Of a DNA stretch of 44,860 nt, positions 34,890 to 42,947 are shown one piece after another. How positions within the stretch are numbered: the first letter of the stretch is position 1; each line of letters opens with the position of its first letter. The position numbers and the translations under genes were made by a program. The notes beneath the pieces were generated by a model. The model made no database searches. It was given only the letters and a program-made list of their open reading frames with translations, and had not been told where the DNA came from. The stretch covers positions 1 through 44,860 of the forward strand of contig UQWP01000023.1 in the NCBI GenBank assembly GCA_900544825.1, written 5' to 3'. The DNA comes from an uncultured Prevotella sp. GTDB lineage: Bacteria > Bacteroidota > Bacteroidia > Bacteroidales > Bacteroidaceae.

Positions 34890-35544
34890 TACTGTAAAAT
34901 TTAAACGGTGAATAATATTGTTATCGTTTTTTGTTTTTCTTCAAGACTTGTAGGGGGAACTGAAAATGTTGTAAACTTGCGTTTGCGTAACTGTTATGTG
35001 ATTTTTAGATGGAGTGGAGAGGGGATATTTTAATATTTCGCTTTGGTTAAGTTCCGATTTCTGTATTACGGCTATGTTTTTGTGTAGTGCTATTTCACTA
35101 TAATATCGAATGCTATGTATTCTATTTGCGTATTCATTGTGAAGTATGTTTCTTGCCATCTACTATTGTGTGTGCGGAAAAACCGATACAAGAAAAGTTC
35201 TCGGTATAAATGCCTTTTTTGTTTGGAAGTATGTATATAGATGTCTATATTTGCTTATATCAAGGTTCGAGGAAAGTACAGACTACTATCAGACCTCTCT
35301 AAGATATAAATCATGCTTTTTTATTTGTGTTAAAAGGTAAAGCCGAAAGAAATGCAACTTTCGGTTTTATTTTAGGGGTAGTGTCTGATTTTCTTTCTTG
35401 TTGTCCTTAGATATAGATAGGAAACAGAATAATTTTAGACAGTCTGATTTTTTGTCTTGAATGTCTTAATATGTAAAAATAGATGGCTTGAAAAACAGAC
35501 AGAATTATAAGATGTGGATTTTTCTAAATATAGCATGATTAACT
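34890..35544. other. Long divergent intergenic region with repeated GTCTG words
   Basis: It lies between the divergent DUF3871-like and helicase-like genes. GTCTGATTTT-C-TTTCTTG (35383-35400) and GTCTGATTTTTTGTCTTG (35442-35459) differ at two of 18 positions; further CAGAC/GTCTG words stand near 35279, 35291, 35438 and 35496. A terminator-like hairpin lies at 35338. A 64-codon plus frame (35146-35340) ends right before it but has no recognisable product. Possible roles are an origin for an excised form, an operator region, or a small RNA. None is shown. Confidence 0.4.
35338..35375 (+). terminator. Terminator-like hairpin in the divergent region
   Basis: CCGAAAG (35343-35349) pairs with CTTTCGG (35358-35364) around an eight-base loop, extended by A/T pairs, then TTTTATTTTA. 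It implies a plus-strand transcript upstream (a short RNA or the 64-codon frame). Confidence 0.6.
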
Positions 35545-37368
35545 ATGAGAACAGTTATTAAAGTACCTGTAAATGTGAACTATTTGACAAAATGGAAAGG
35601 CTTTGAATTGCCTTGTGGAGTATTAAACAAAGGAGTAACGGCTTGTGGCGCAACAACACTTGCCATTGAAGATGAAAACAAGACAGTTATTTGTAGTCCA
35701 AGAATAAATCTGATTATGAATAAGTGTCAGCAGCATAATGGTGTGTTGGCGGTACATGGTGATGTTACAAATGCAGAAATAGAAGATTATTTAAGAAATG
35801 CAGCAAAGCCTAAAATCTTGGCTACTTATGATTCCATGCCACGCTTAGAAAGATTGATTGCTGATAAAAGAGATTGGAGGGTAGTTGTCGATGAATATCA
35901 GTATCTACTTATTGACAGTAGCTTTAAGTCTGAAACTGAAATGAGATTGTTGGAAACTATCAGAAAGTTTCCGTATGTTACCTATCTTTCTGCCACGCCT
36001 ATTGCTGACAAATATATGTTGCAAATGGATTGGTTTAAGGATATTCCATATATAGCATTAGAGTGGAATGATTGTGAAAAAATAAAAGTCAACAGGGTTG
36101 TTTCTAAATGCCCTGTCAATAATGCGATAGAGATAGTACGGAACTATCAGAAAGGAATCTTTCCAAGTGTTGAGGCTGACGGTAATGTAGTGGAATCTAA
36201 AGAGTGCGTGATATTTCTGAATAGCGTGAATAATATTCTGAATATCATCAAGCACACGAATTTACAGCCAAACGAGGTGAATATTATCGTGGCTTCATCT
36301 TCTGAAAATGAGACGCTGATAAAGAAATTAGGCAAAGGCTTTGAACTTGGCAGGATTCCCCTTAAAGGTGAGGAACATAAAATGTTCACGTTTTGCACTT
36401 CCACGGCTTTTGCAGGATGCGATTTCTATTCTACTTGTGCATCTACCTTTGTTATAAGCGATAACAAGAGGGTGAACACTTCCATTGATATTGCAACGGA
36501 ACTTAGGCAGATAGCAGGGCGACAACGATTGGCTACCAATCCATTTAGAAGAACAATCACATTCATTTATAATATGGATATTGGCGAGAAAAATGAAAAA
36601 GCGTACAAAGCGTTTTTACTTGACAAGTTGCACAAATCAGAAAAGAACGCTGCATATAAGAATGGGACAAACGACTGCGATGTTAGGGCAGACCTTATCA
36701 AGGAAGCCATTGCGTTGCAGAAAGTAAACAAATATAGTGATAGCTATGTGTGGTATGATTCTGTAAAGGATAGGTTTTCTATAAACAAGATGGCTTATCT
36801 GAATGACCTTTTTGCTTATGATGTTCAGAAAGAAAACTATCTGAATAGCCTCATAGTTAAGCGACAATTAGAAGAAAGCGGCTTTTCTGTAGATAGTCAA
36901 GAAGTTCAATCAGATTATAAGGAGCAATTAGATTGCATCATTAAAAAGGAAAGTTTTGCCGACAGAATGAAGCGTTATTGTGAATGTCGTAAGAGTAGAG
37001 ATTCTGCTAAGTTTTGCTTTGCAGATAAAATTATAGAACGACAAAACGAAGATTTGGCTGTCTATTATGATGCGTTGGGCTATGATAGGATAAAGGCTCT
37101 TGGCTATAAAGAGTGTAGCCTAAAGAATGAACTGCAAAAGAAGATTGTAACTGTCAAATTGTTGGAAGAGTTTAGGCGAGTTTTCTCTGTTGGTGCAAAG
37201 ATGCTTGTTACAACAATAAAGGCTAAAATGGATATGGTCTATTCTAAATATGGTATTCGGCAAGCAGGGGTTGCAAGTCATTTGGCGAAAAAATATGGTA
37301 TAAGAATGAAAGCGATAAAAATAACGCTTGATGATGGAAGTAGAAAAGGCGGTTATGAATTTATCTGA
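35545..37368 (+). CDS. Superfamily-2 helicase-like protein with degenerate motif I
   Basis: 607 residues. Helicase motifs are in order: a P-loop-like G-V-T-A-C-G-A-T-T (residues 30-38) in which the usual G-K-T/S is G-A-T, a Walker-B-like VVVDEYQYLL near 115, motif III Y-L-S-A-T-P near 148, and motif VI R-Q-I-A-G-R-Q-R-L-A near 320. The C-terminal 250 residues are alpha-helical and unrecognised. Helicase-like proteins of this sort serve replication of phages and small elements, but loss of the motif I Lys makes normal ATP hydrolysis uncertain. The gene is alone on the plus strand inside the element, divergent from DUF3871 and closed by a two-way terminator. Confidence 0.6.
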   Translation: MRTVIKVPVNVNYLTKWKGFELPCGVLNKGVTACGATTLAIEDENKTVICSPRINLIMNKCQQHNGVLAVHGDVTNAEIEDYLRNAAKPKILATYDSMPRLERLIADKRDWRVVVDEYQYLLIDSSFKSETEMRLLETIRKFPYVTYLSATPIADKYMLQMDWFKDIPYIALEWNDCEKIKVNRVVSKCPVNNAIEIVRNYQKGIFPSVEADGNVVESKECVIFLNSVNNILNIIKHTNLQPNEVNIIVASSSENETLIKKLGKGFELGRIPLKGEEHKMFTFCTSTAFAGCDFYSTCASTFVISDNKRVNTSIDIATELRQIAGRQRLATNPFRRTITFIYNMDIGEKNEKAYKAFLLDKLHKSEKNAAYKNGTNDCDVRADLIKEAIALQKVNKYSDSYVWYDSVKDRFSINKMAYLNDLFAYDVQKENYLNSLIVKRQLEESGFSVDSQEVQSDYKEQLDCIIKKESFADRMKRYCECRKSRDSAKFCFADKIIERQNEDLAVYYDALGYDRIKALGYKECSLKNELQKKIVTVKLLEEFRRVFSVGAKMLVTTIKAKMDMVYSKYGIRQAGVASHLAKKYGIRMKAIKITLDDGSRKGGYEFI

Positions 37369-37372
37369 AAAA

Positions 37373-37418
37373 ACAAAGGGCAAACCGTATGTGCTACGGA
37401 ATGCCCTTGTAATTTTTT
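37373..37418. terminator. Bidirectional terminator between convergent genes
   Basis: AAGGGCA (37376-37382) and CCGTA (37385-37389) pair with TACGG (37395-37399) and TGCCCTT (37402-37408), followed by T's on the plus strand; the minus-strand side ends TTTGTTTTTT. Confidence 0.7.
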
Positions 37419-37447
37419 TATGTGTTGTGATTCTCATTTTTTATTGT

Positions 37448-38329
37448 TTAATTGGCATTGCCCTCTTTGAGCTTTGTAATTACCTCGGAAAGAGCAGCTT
37501 GAATGTGCTGATTCTTCTCTTCGATTTTTGCAGAGATAATCTCTATTTTCTTTTCTTCGGGAAGATTTCCAAGTGCTACAATAACCTCGTCAAAACTATT
37601 GATGTTGATGCTGACATTTATGGCTCTTATGTAGCGTGTCATTGCTGCATATCTTGCGCCAAAGCTATTTGTTACAGCCTCATATAGTTGTGTGGCTTCT
37701 TCAAAAGAGCGACAATTTTCATTTAACAGAGGAGATTTCTTTGTTAAAGCGGCTTTTTGTAAATCATGGATGCTGCGTGAAAAGCCAAAATAGGCTTGTG
37801 CAGCAGTACCATTAACTTTATGGCTGTTGCTGAACTCCAAAACTTGTTGGAGAACATTGTCATTGGTCGTTGGTACTGTTAATCCTATCCATTCATCTTT
37901 AGTAGGGCATTGGGCGAAAATGGCTGTTGTTACCACAAGGCTATAGGCTTCGGCAACAGAACCACATTCCAAGACTTTGGCATTTAGTGGGGTGTCAAGA
38001 ATGCTGAATAAGTTAATGGTGTTCGCTGTATCAAGATAAACAAGTACAGTATCGTCTAATTCTCGTGGAATCTCAATTCCATTAAAATCAACCAACTTAA
38101 CATTTTCCTCTCTAAATGGTTGGGTGTGCGTAAAGTTAAAGATAGTAGGTAATATCTTAGCCTTATCTACATTCTTTAATATCTGTTTTTTCGAGAAGTC
38201 TTTACGCTTGATTGAATACTGGGTGAAAGCAGGAATTATATTCTTGGACTCACCATTGATAAACACATCTGTTGTTGCTAAAGCAATCTTTTCTTTGCCA
38301 TCATTGATGGCGAAATTTGTTGTCTTCAT
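37448..38329 (-). CDS. Unrecognised protein of 293 residues
   Basis: No signal peptide or membrane segment, and I do not recognise the family. The N-terminal 100 residues alternate short strands (VFINGES, LVYLDTANTINLFS). The centre is rich in Ala and small residues (V-A-E-A-Y-S-L-V-V-T-T-A-I-F-A). The C-terminal 60 residues are a Lys/Glu-rich amphipathic helix (PEEKKIEIISAKIEEKNQHIQ pattern), possibly a coiled coil. It is convergent with the helicase-like gene and downstream, in the same direction, of the integrase. A TACTTTTG box at 38490-38483 and a 7-bp hairpin at 38392-38411 lie in its leader. Confidence 0.6.
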   Translation of the reverse strand: MKTTNFAINDGKEKIALATTDVFINGESKNIIPAFTQYSIKRKDFSKKQILKNVDKAKILPTIFNFTHTQPFREENVKLVDFNGIEIPRELDDTVLVYLDTANTINLFSILDTPLNAKVLECGSVAEAYSLVVTTAIFAQCPTKDEWIGLTVPTTNDNVLQQVLEFSNSHKVNGTAAQAYFGFSRSIHDLQKAALTKKSPLLNENCRSFEEATQLYEAVTNSFGARYAAMTRYIRAINVSININSFDEVIVALGNLPEEKKIEIISAKIEEKNQHIQAALSEVITKLKEGNAN

Positions 38330-38613
38330 ATTCTGTTCTTTGTTTAAAAGTTAAAATATGATTGTAGATGTGCTGTTCGTCCTCTTATAAACCTGTAAGC
38401 CGTATTACAGGAAATGGAATCACAACATTTCAAAGAACCCTTGTCTTTGCAGAAGACTATTCAAGTAATCAGCTTGACGGTGCAAAAGTACAACGTATTT
38501 TGAGAATAAGAGAACTTTATGTGTTAAAAATTGTTGCAAATATTTGTTAAAGTCATTAAATATCGGTTAATCGCCCAATTTGCTACAAAAAAGCAAACAG
38601 GGCGACCGAATGT
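38330..38613. other. Leader region of the 293-residue protein
   Basis: Contains a minus-strand TACTTTTG box (38490-38483) as likely promoter for the gene ending at 37448, and a hairpin CCTGTAA-GCCGTA-TTACAGG (38392-38411) in the leader. No coding region is supported; a 60-codon plus frame overlapping it looks incidental. Confidence 0.45.
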
Positions 38614-39879
38614 TTATCCAAAAACGTATTTTAGGACTTTAGCATTAGCCTTGTTCTCATTCACAAAGTCACGCTCAATGTAGATGTCTGTCACTTTCAT
38701 TGATTCATCTACGTGGTTGAGGCTTGCGTGGACGGTGTATTTGTCTATGCCAACTTTATTGAGGGCGATTGTTGCCCAAGAGTGGCGAGCTGCATAGTAT
38801 TCCAAATCGTCAACCTTTAAAAGTTCGCCAATCTCTTTCAAACCGTAGTTGATAGCCTTGTTAAAAGCCTTGCTATTGGCATAGGTCTGATAGAAATTAA
38901 ACAGGTGCTTTCCTGTCTTGTCCTTGTATTTCTCTATTAGAGGTAGGACGAAAGCAGGAACTTCAACCACCATTTTAGCCTTGTCGTTTCGTCTGTCCTT
39001 TGTCTTAGTTCTGTAATAAGTCAGTTTGCCGTCTTTCAATTCTGTAGCGTTGTATAAGTCGGCAGAGTTCATTCCTATAAGGCAGAACGACATGATGAAA
39101 CAGTCTTTGGCGAGGTCAAATCTACAGGTGTGCTTCAATCCCTTTCCTACCTCTTTATAAGGGAGGTTGTAGATTCTTTTGATGATACCTTTGTCAAGTG
39201 CTCTCTTGCGTGTGGCTTCTTGCTTTGGAATAGAAATGCTGTCAAATGGTGAGGATGGAATAAGTATAAGCCCATTCTCCACATCGTTGTACTTGCGTTG
39301 TGCTTCCTTGTAAAGGTGGCGCAAACTGCCAAGGTAAAGAGAAATCATCCTGTTTGACGGTATGCGCTTTCCCTTTGCTTCCAAATCCTTGATTCTTTCG
39401 TTTCTGCGTTGGTTCAGATATTGGGTGTATTTGTTGAGAAACGAAACAGTAACCTCTTTTATGTTCAGTTCTTCTTTGCCCATAAAAGAAATGAGAGAAT
39501 TGATAACCGTCTTATAGTTGCTTGCGCCTTTGATGGTTGCTTTGGCTATCCATTGGCGAGAGAACTGTATGAAGTCAATCTCTTTGTCTTTCTGTTCTCC
39601 AAACTTTAAACGCTTGAAAATTTCATCAAGAGTGTAGCCGTTAATGTCAACTTGCATAGCATCGCATTTCTGCTGATAGCCTGTAACAAGCTGTTCAATC
39701 TCCTTGTAAATGGCTGTTCCTTTCTTGAAATTTCCTGTCTTGGTTAAGTCGGACGGTTTGATGAATAGACTTGTTGACAGTCTTTTCACCTTTCGATTGA
39801 GCGTAAAGCGCACCTTAATATTATAAGTGCCGTCCGCTTTTTGCTCTTGTCTTTTAATCTCTGCTTTGATTGTAAGCAT
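38614..39879 (-). CDS. Tyrosine-type site-specific integrase
   Basis: 421 residues. N-terminal arm-DNA-binding domain (about 1-95, K-A-E-I-K-R-Q-E-Q-K-A-D-G-T-Y start), SAM-like core-binding domain (about 105-215), and catalytic domain (about 230-415). The position usually held by the first catalytic Arg reads I-G-M-N-S-A-D-L, with Asn, as I recall for some Bacteroidota integrases. The box II motif is Y-A-A-R-H-S-W-A-T (Tyr instead of the usual His), then S-L-N-H and the nucleophile Tyr in T-D-I-Y-I-E-R-D. The gene lies next to the att core in the tRNA, and the start at 39879 is 17 bases from the arm-type repeats, so integrase binding could also repress its own promoter. Confidence 0.92.
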   Translation of the reverse strand: MLTIKAEIKRQEQKADGTYNIKVRFTLNRKVKRLSTSLFIKPSDLTKTGNFKKGTAIYKEIEQLVTGYQQKCDAMQVDINGYTLDEIFKRLKFGEQKDKEIDFIQFSRQWIAKATIKGASNYKTVINSLISFMGKEELNIKEVTVSFLNKYTQYLNQRRNERIKDLEAKGKRIPSNRMISLYLGSLRHLYKEAQRKYNDVENGLILIPSSPFDSISIPKQEATRKRALDKGIIKRIYNLPYKEVGKGLKHTCRFDLAKDCFIMSFCLIGMNSADLYNATELKDGKLTYYRTKTKDRRNDKAKMVVEVPAFVLPLIEKYKDKTGKHLFNFYQTYANSKAFNKAINYGLKEIGELLKVDDLEYYAARHSWATIALNKVGIDKYTVHASLNHVDESMKVTDIYIERDFVNENKANAKVLKYVFG

Positions 39880-39895
39880 CTTACGCTAATTTTTA

Positions 39896-39917
39896 TTAGT
39901 CAACAATTAGTCAACAA
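39896..39917 (+). repeat. Right tandem arm-type repeats
   Basis: Two perfect tandem copies of TTAGTCAACAA (39896-39906, 39907-39917), just upstream of the integrase start and 116 bases from the att core. They match the left-end pair at 32093-32114. Confidence 0.75.
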
Positions 39918-39981
39918 AATAGCATAAGGTTGATGTGCCTTTGGCTGCGAGTTGTGCGCTCCAAAGAAAGTACAGACAAAT

Positions 39982-40020
39982 AAAAAAGTGCTAAAGGCTT
40001 AAATAATAAGCGATTAGCAC
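39982..40020 (-). terminator. Terminator downstream of the intact tRNA
   Basis: On the minus strand GTGCTAA (40020-40014) pairs with TTAGCAC (39994-39988), then six T's (39987-39982). It lies in element DNA, so the element supplies a new terminator for the tRNA it occupies. Confidence 0.65.
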
Positions 40021-40033
40021 TGTTGTAATGAGG

Positions 40034-40107
40034 TGGACCAGCTAGGGCTTGAACCTAGGACCTCCAGATTATGAGTCTGTTGCTCTAACCAACTGAGCTA
40101 CAAGTCC
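40034..40107 (-). tRNA. tRNA with CAT anticodon (Met, or lysidine-modified Ile)
   Basis: 74 bases, cloverleaf-capable: acceptor GGACTTG/CTGGTCC with one T-T mismatch and one wobble, D-stem GCTC/GAGC with GTTGGTTA loop, anticodon loop CTCATAA, T-arm CTAGG-TTCAAGC-CCTAG. CCA is not encoded. The CAT anticodon fits elongator Met; tRNA-Ile2 is possible because identity elements were not checked. A promoter lies at 40133-40163. Confidence 0.92.
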
Positions 40108-40132
40108 ATTGAATTTTTATCAAATTCGAGTG

Positions 40133-40163
40133 CAAAGATACTAGATTTTAGGCAAATAACCAA
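40133..40163 (-). promoter_or_regulatory. Promoter of the intact tRNA
   Basis: Minus-strand TTG (40163-40161), 20 bases, TATCTTTG (40140-40133), 26 bases before the tRNA 5' end. Nothing similar precedes the left copy. Confidence 0.65.
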
Positions 40164-40183
40164 ATAAAATCTTAAAAATTTTC

Positions 40184-40211
40184 TTTGAATCAGAAAAATA
40201 CCGTATCTTTG
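40184..40211 (+). promoter_or_regulatory. Promoter of the P-type ATPase gene
   Basis: TTTG (40184-40187) and TATCTTTG (40204-40211) with a 16-base spacer, shorter than usual. It drives the ATPase and probably ribF and the CPBP gene. Confidence 0.5.
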
Positions 40212-40221
40212 CACCAAATTA

Positions 40222-40241
40222 TGTGCGCACACATGCGCATG
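40222..40241 (+). promoter_or_regulatory. Two abutting perfect palindromes in the ATPase leader
   Basis: TGTGCGCACA (40222-40231) is followed directly by CATGCGCATG (40232-40241), 11 bases after the -7 box. Placement suits a repressor operator or a pair of mRNA hairpins. Confidence 0.4.
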
Positions 40242-40284
40242 TACTTATGAATCATATAAAAAGAAGAAGTATTTCTATTCAGAA

Positions 40285-42924
40285 ATGGACATAGACAAAA
40301 ACAAAAGAATCGGTCTTACCGACGAACAAGTAAAACAGAGTAGGGAACAGCATGGCAAAAACGTGCTCACCCCTCCTCAACGTACCTCATTATGGAAACT
40401 GTATTTGGATAAGTATCGCGATCCGATTATCCAGATACTCCTCGTTGCGGCTTTCGTTTCCCTTATCCTCGCTTTCATCGAAAAGAATTTCATGGAGACC
40501 ATCGGTATCTTCGTGGCAGTTTTCCTTGCTACCACCGTGGGCTTCTACTTTGAGCGCGATGCGGCTAAGAAGTTTAATCTGCTCACAGCACTCAGCGAAG
40601 AGCAGCCGGTAAAGGTGCGCCGCAATGGCAAGGTGATGGAGATTCCACGCCACGATGTGGTGGTGGGAGATGTGGTACTCGTGGAAGTGGGCGACGAGGT
40701 GCCTGCCGATGGCGAACTCATCCTCTGCAACGACCTGCAGATTAATGAATCTGCCCTTACTGGTGAACCCGTTACCGAGAAATCTCTGGAAGGCGGTGGC
40801 GATGGAGCCTATCCTCGTAACGTCATCCTCCGTTCTACCATGGTGATGAATGGTAGGGGCGAATTCGTGGTTACAGCCGTGGGCGATGCTACCGAGATTG
40901 GTAAGGTGGCGAAGAAATCTACCGAACAGACTTCGGTGGAGACACCGCTTCACATGCAGCTCGATAAGTTGGCGAAGATGATTTCCAGGGTAGGCTCCGT
41001 AGTATCTGTGGCAGCCTTCTTCATCTTCCTGATTCACGATATCCTCACCAACCCGGCATGGGGCGGCAAGGATTATTTCTATATGGCAGAAATCGTGCTG
41101 AAATACTTCATGATGGCTGTTACCCTGATTGTGATGGCGGTGCCTGAGGGATTGCCGATGGCGATAACCCTTTCCTTGGCGCTCAACATGCGAAGAATGC
41201 TGAAGTCGAACAATCTGGTGCGCAAGCTCCATGCCTGCGAAACCATGGGTGCCGTTACCGTAATCTGTACTGATAAAACCGGTACGCTTACCCAGAACAA
41301 GATGCAGGTGAGTGCCCTGGAACTCAAGCAGGGCGATGAGGCGCTGCTCGATACTGCCATCGCCCTCAACTCTACAGCCGAGTTGAATGACGGCAAACCA
41401 ATCGGAAACCCTACCGAGTCGGCTCTCCTGCTCTGGCTCGATGCCCAGGGCAAGGATTATGAAGAACTCCGCAAGCAGGTGAACGTGCTCAAGCAGTTGC
41501 CTTTCTCTACCGAGAGAAAGATGATGGCAACCTTGGCAGAAGTAGATGGCGCGACCTATCTCTTCGTGAAGGGTGCACCGGAAATCTTGATGAAGAAATG
41601 TATCATCGAGGATAGAATGCTGAGACAGATAGCCGAAGAACTCGATGAATGGCAGCATAAGGCAATGAGAACCCTGGCGTTTGCCTATAAGAAGGTAGAA
41701 ACTTCTATCATGAGAACTTCCAGAACCTCTACTGCCGAAGTGGTAGCGCTTCTCGATGCCAACGACCTTCAGTTGCAGGCCATTGCAGCCATTGCCGATC
41801 CTATCCGTCCGGATGTTCCTGCTGCCGTGCAGGAGTGTCGCCATGCGGGTATTGAGGTAAAGGTGGTTACGGGTGATACTGCCGCCACCGCCTTGGAGAT
41901 AGGCAAGCAGATAGGTGTCTTCGAAGATGAACCTGAGAATATCGGAGCAGATGGCTCCATGACTTCGCTCGACCAGCAGATGATTACGGGCGAACAGTGG
42001 GAAGCGCTTTCTGATGAAGAGGCTTACGAGCGGGCGAAGGATATCCGAGTGATGAGCCGTGCCCGTCCTACCGATAAGCAGCGACTGGTGGCCATGCTCC
42101 AGAAGCGTGGTGAGGTGGTTGCCGTAACAGGTGACGGTACCAACGATGCTCCGGCGCTCCACTATGCCCAAGTAGGTTTATCGCTGGGTTCGGGAACTTC
42201 CGTAGCGAAGGAGGCTTCGGATATGACTCTGCTCGATGATTCCTTCAAGTCTATCGCCAACGCCGTGATGTGGGGACGCTCGCTCTATCGCAACCTGCAG
42301 CGCTTCCTCTTCTTCCAGTTGGTAGTAAACGTGGCAGCCCTCCTGCTGGTGCTTGGCGGATCTGTCATCGGAACCGAGATGCCTCTGACGGTTACTCAGA
42401 TTCTCTGGGTGAACCTCATTATGGATACCTTTGCAGCCTTGGCGCTCGCCTCATTGCCTCCATCTCACGAGGTGATGAACGATAAGCCACGCAAGGCATC
42501 CGATTTCATCATCAACAAGAGCATCGGTTTCGGAATCCTGTTCTGCGGCATCGTCTTCTTCCTCGTTATGTTTGCCCTGTTGGTTTACTGCGAGCGAAGA
42601 GGCAAGGGTGGAGTAGATGTGCATGAGTTGACCATGTTCTTCACCACCTTCGTGATGATTCAGTTCTGGAACCTCTTCAATGCCAAGGCGCTGATGAGCC
42701 ATCACACCGCCTTCCGCCATTTCCTGAAGGATAAGGGAATGATTCTGGTGCTTGTACTGGTCTTGGTGGGTCAGTGGATCATCGTAACCTTCGGTGGCGA
42801 AATGTTCCGCACCACACCTTTGTCGCTCCACGAGTGGCTGCTCATCATCGGTTCCACCTCTGTTGTGCTCTGGGTGGGCGAACTGTGGAGAGCTTTTAAG
42901 AGAATGATAGCAAAGAGAAGATAA
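40285..42924 (+). CDS. Calcium-type P-type ATPase (P2)
   Basis: 879 residues. Cation-ATPase N-terminal segment (RIGLTDEQVKQSREQHGKN pattern), actuator domain with A-L-T-G-E-P near 157, phosphorylation site D-K-T-G-T-L-T near 330, nucleotide-binding KGAPE near 430, hinge T-G-D-G-T-N-D-A-P-A-L near 616, and C-terminal membrane helices. Ion-site helix M4 reads V-P-E-G-L-P-M-A, as in calcium pumps of SERCA/PMCA type, and the C-terminal helices show N-L-I-M-D-T. It likely exports Ca2+ (or another divalent ion). First gene of a likely operon with ribF and the CPBP protease; ribF follows by 23 bases. Confidence 0.9.
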   Translation: MDIDKNKRIGLTDEQVKQSREQHGKNVLTPPQRTSLWKLYLDKYRDPIIQILLVAAFVSLILAFIEKNFMETIGIFVAVFLATTVGFYFERDAAKKFNLLTALSEEQPVKVRRNGKVMEIPRHDVVVGDVVLVEVGDEVPADGELILCNDLQINESALTGEPVTEKSLEGGGDGAYPRNVILRSTMVMNGRGEFVVTAVGDATEIGKVAKKSTEQTSVETPLHMQLDKLAKMISRVGSVVSVAAFFIFLIHDILTNPAWGGKDYFYMAEIVLKYFMMAVTLIVMAVPEGLPMAITLSLALNMRRMLKSNNLVRKLHACETMGAVTVICTDKTGTLTQNKMQVSALELKQGDEALLDTAIALNSTAELNDGKPIGNPTESALLLWLDAQGKDYEELRKQVNVLKQLPFSTERKMMATLAEVDGATYLFVKGAPEILMKKCIIEDRMLRQIAEELDEWQHKAMRTLAFAYKKVETSIMRTSRTSTAEVVALLDANDLQLQAIAAIADPIRPDVPAAVQECRHAGIEVKVVTGDTAATALEIGKQIGVFEDEPENIGADGSMTSLDQQMITGEQWEALSDEEAYERAKDIRVMSRARPTDKQRLVAMLQKRGEVVAVTGDGTNDAPALHYAQVGLSLGSGTSVAKEASDMTLLDDSFKSIANAVMWGRSLYRNLQRFLFFQLVVNVAALLLVLGGSVIGTEMPLTVTQILWVNLIMDTFAALALASLPPSHEVMNDKPRKASDFIINKSIGFGILFCGIVFFLVMFALLVYCERRGKGGVDVHELTMFFTTFVMIQFWNLFNAKALMSHHTAFRHFLKDKGMILVLVLVLVGQWIIVTFGGEMFRTTPLSLHEWLLIIGSTSVVLWVGELWRAFKRMIAKRR

Positions 42925-42947
42925 CCTATCGGGATTCTTCTTCTGAT

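Larger units (their letters stand above)
31940..40107. mobile_element. Integrative element of about 8.1 kb in a tRNA(CAT) gene
   Basis: A 54-base direct repeat (31940-31993 and 40033-40086) equals the 3' three-quarters of a tRNA gene. At the right the tRNA is complete and keeps its promoter; at the left the copy has an insertion and no promoter. A tyrosine integrase sits at the right end with its start 154 bases from the att core. Tandem 11-base repeats lie inside both ends (32093-32114, 39896-39917). Gene content differs from the flanks and is mostly of unknown function. I see no relaxase, type IV secretion or structural phage gene. Depending on the crossover point, the mobile unit is about 31994-40086. 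Confidence 0.85.

Noticed and set aside
35146..35340. 64-codon plus-strand frame ending right before a terminator
   Set aside because: No recognised product, Cys/Tyr-rich composition unlike the neighbours and no clear ribosome site; kept only as a note in the regional entry.
31940..40107. Element as a conjugative element, prophage or retron
   Set aside because: No relaxase, type IV secretion, capsid, terminase or reverse transcriptase is visible in any reading frame examined.
40390..42171. 593-codon minus-strand frame opposite the P-type ATPase
   Set aside because: Shadow of the ATPase gene; His-rich product with no domain pattern and no promoter.
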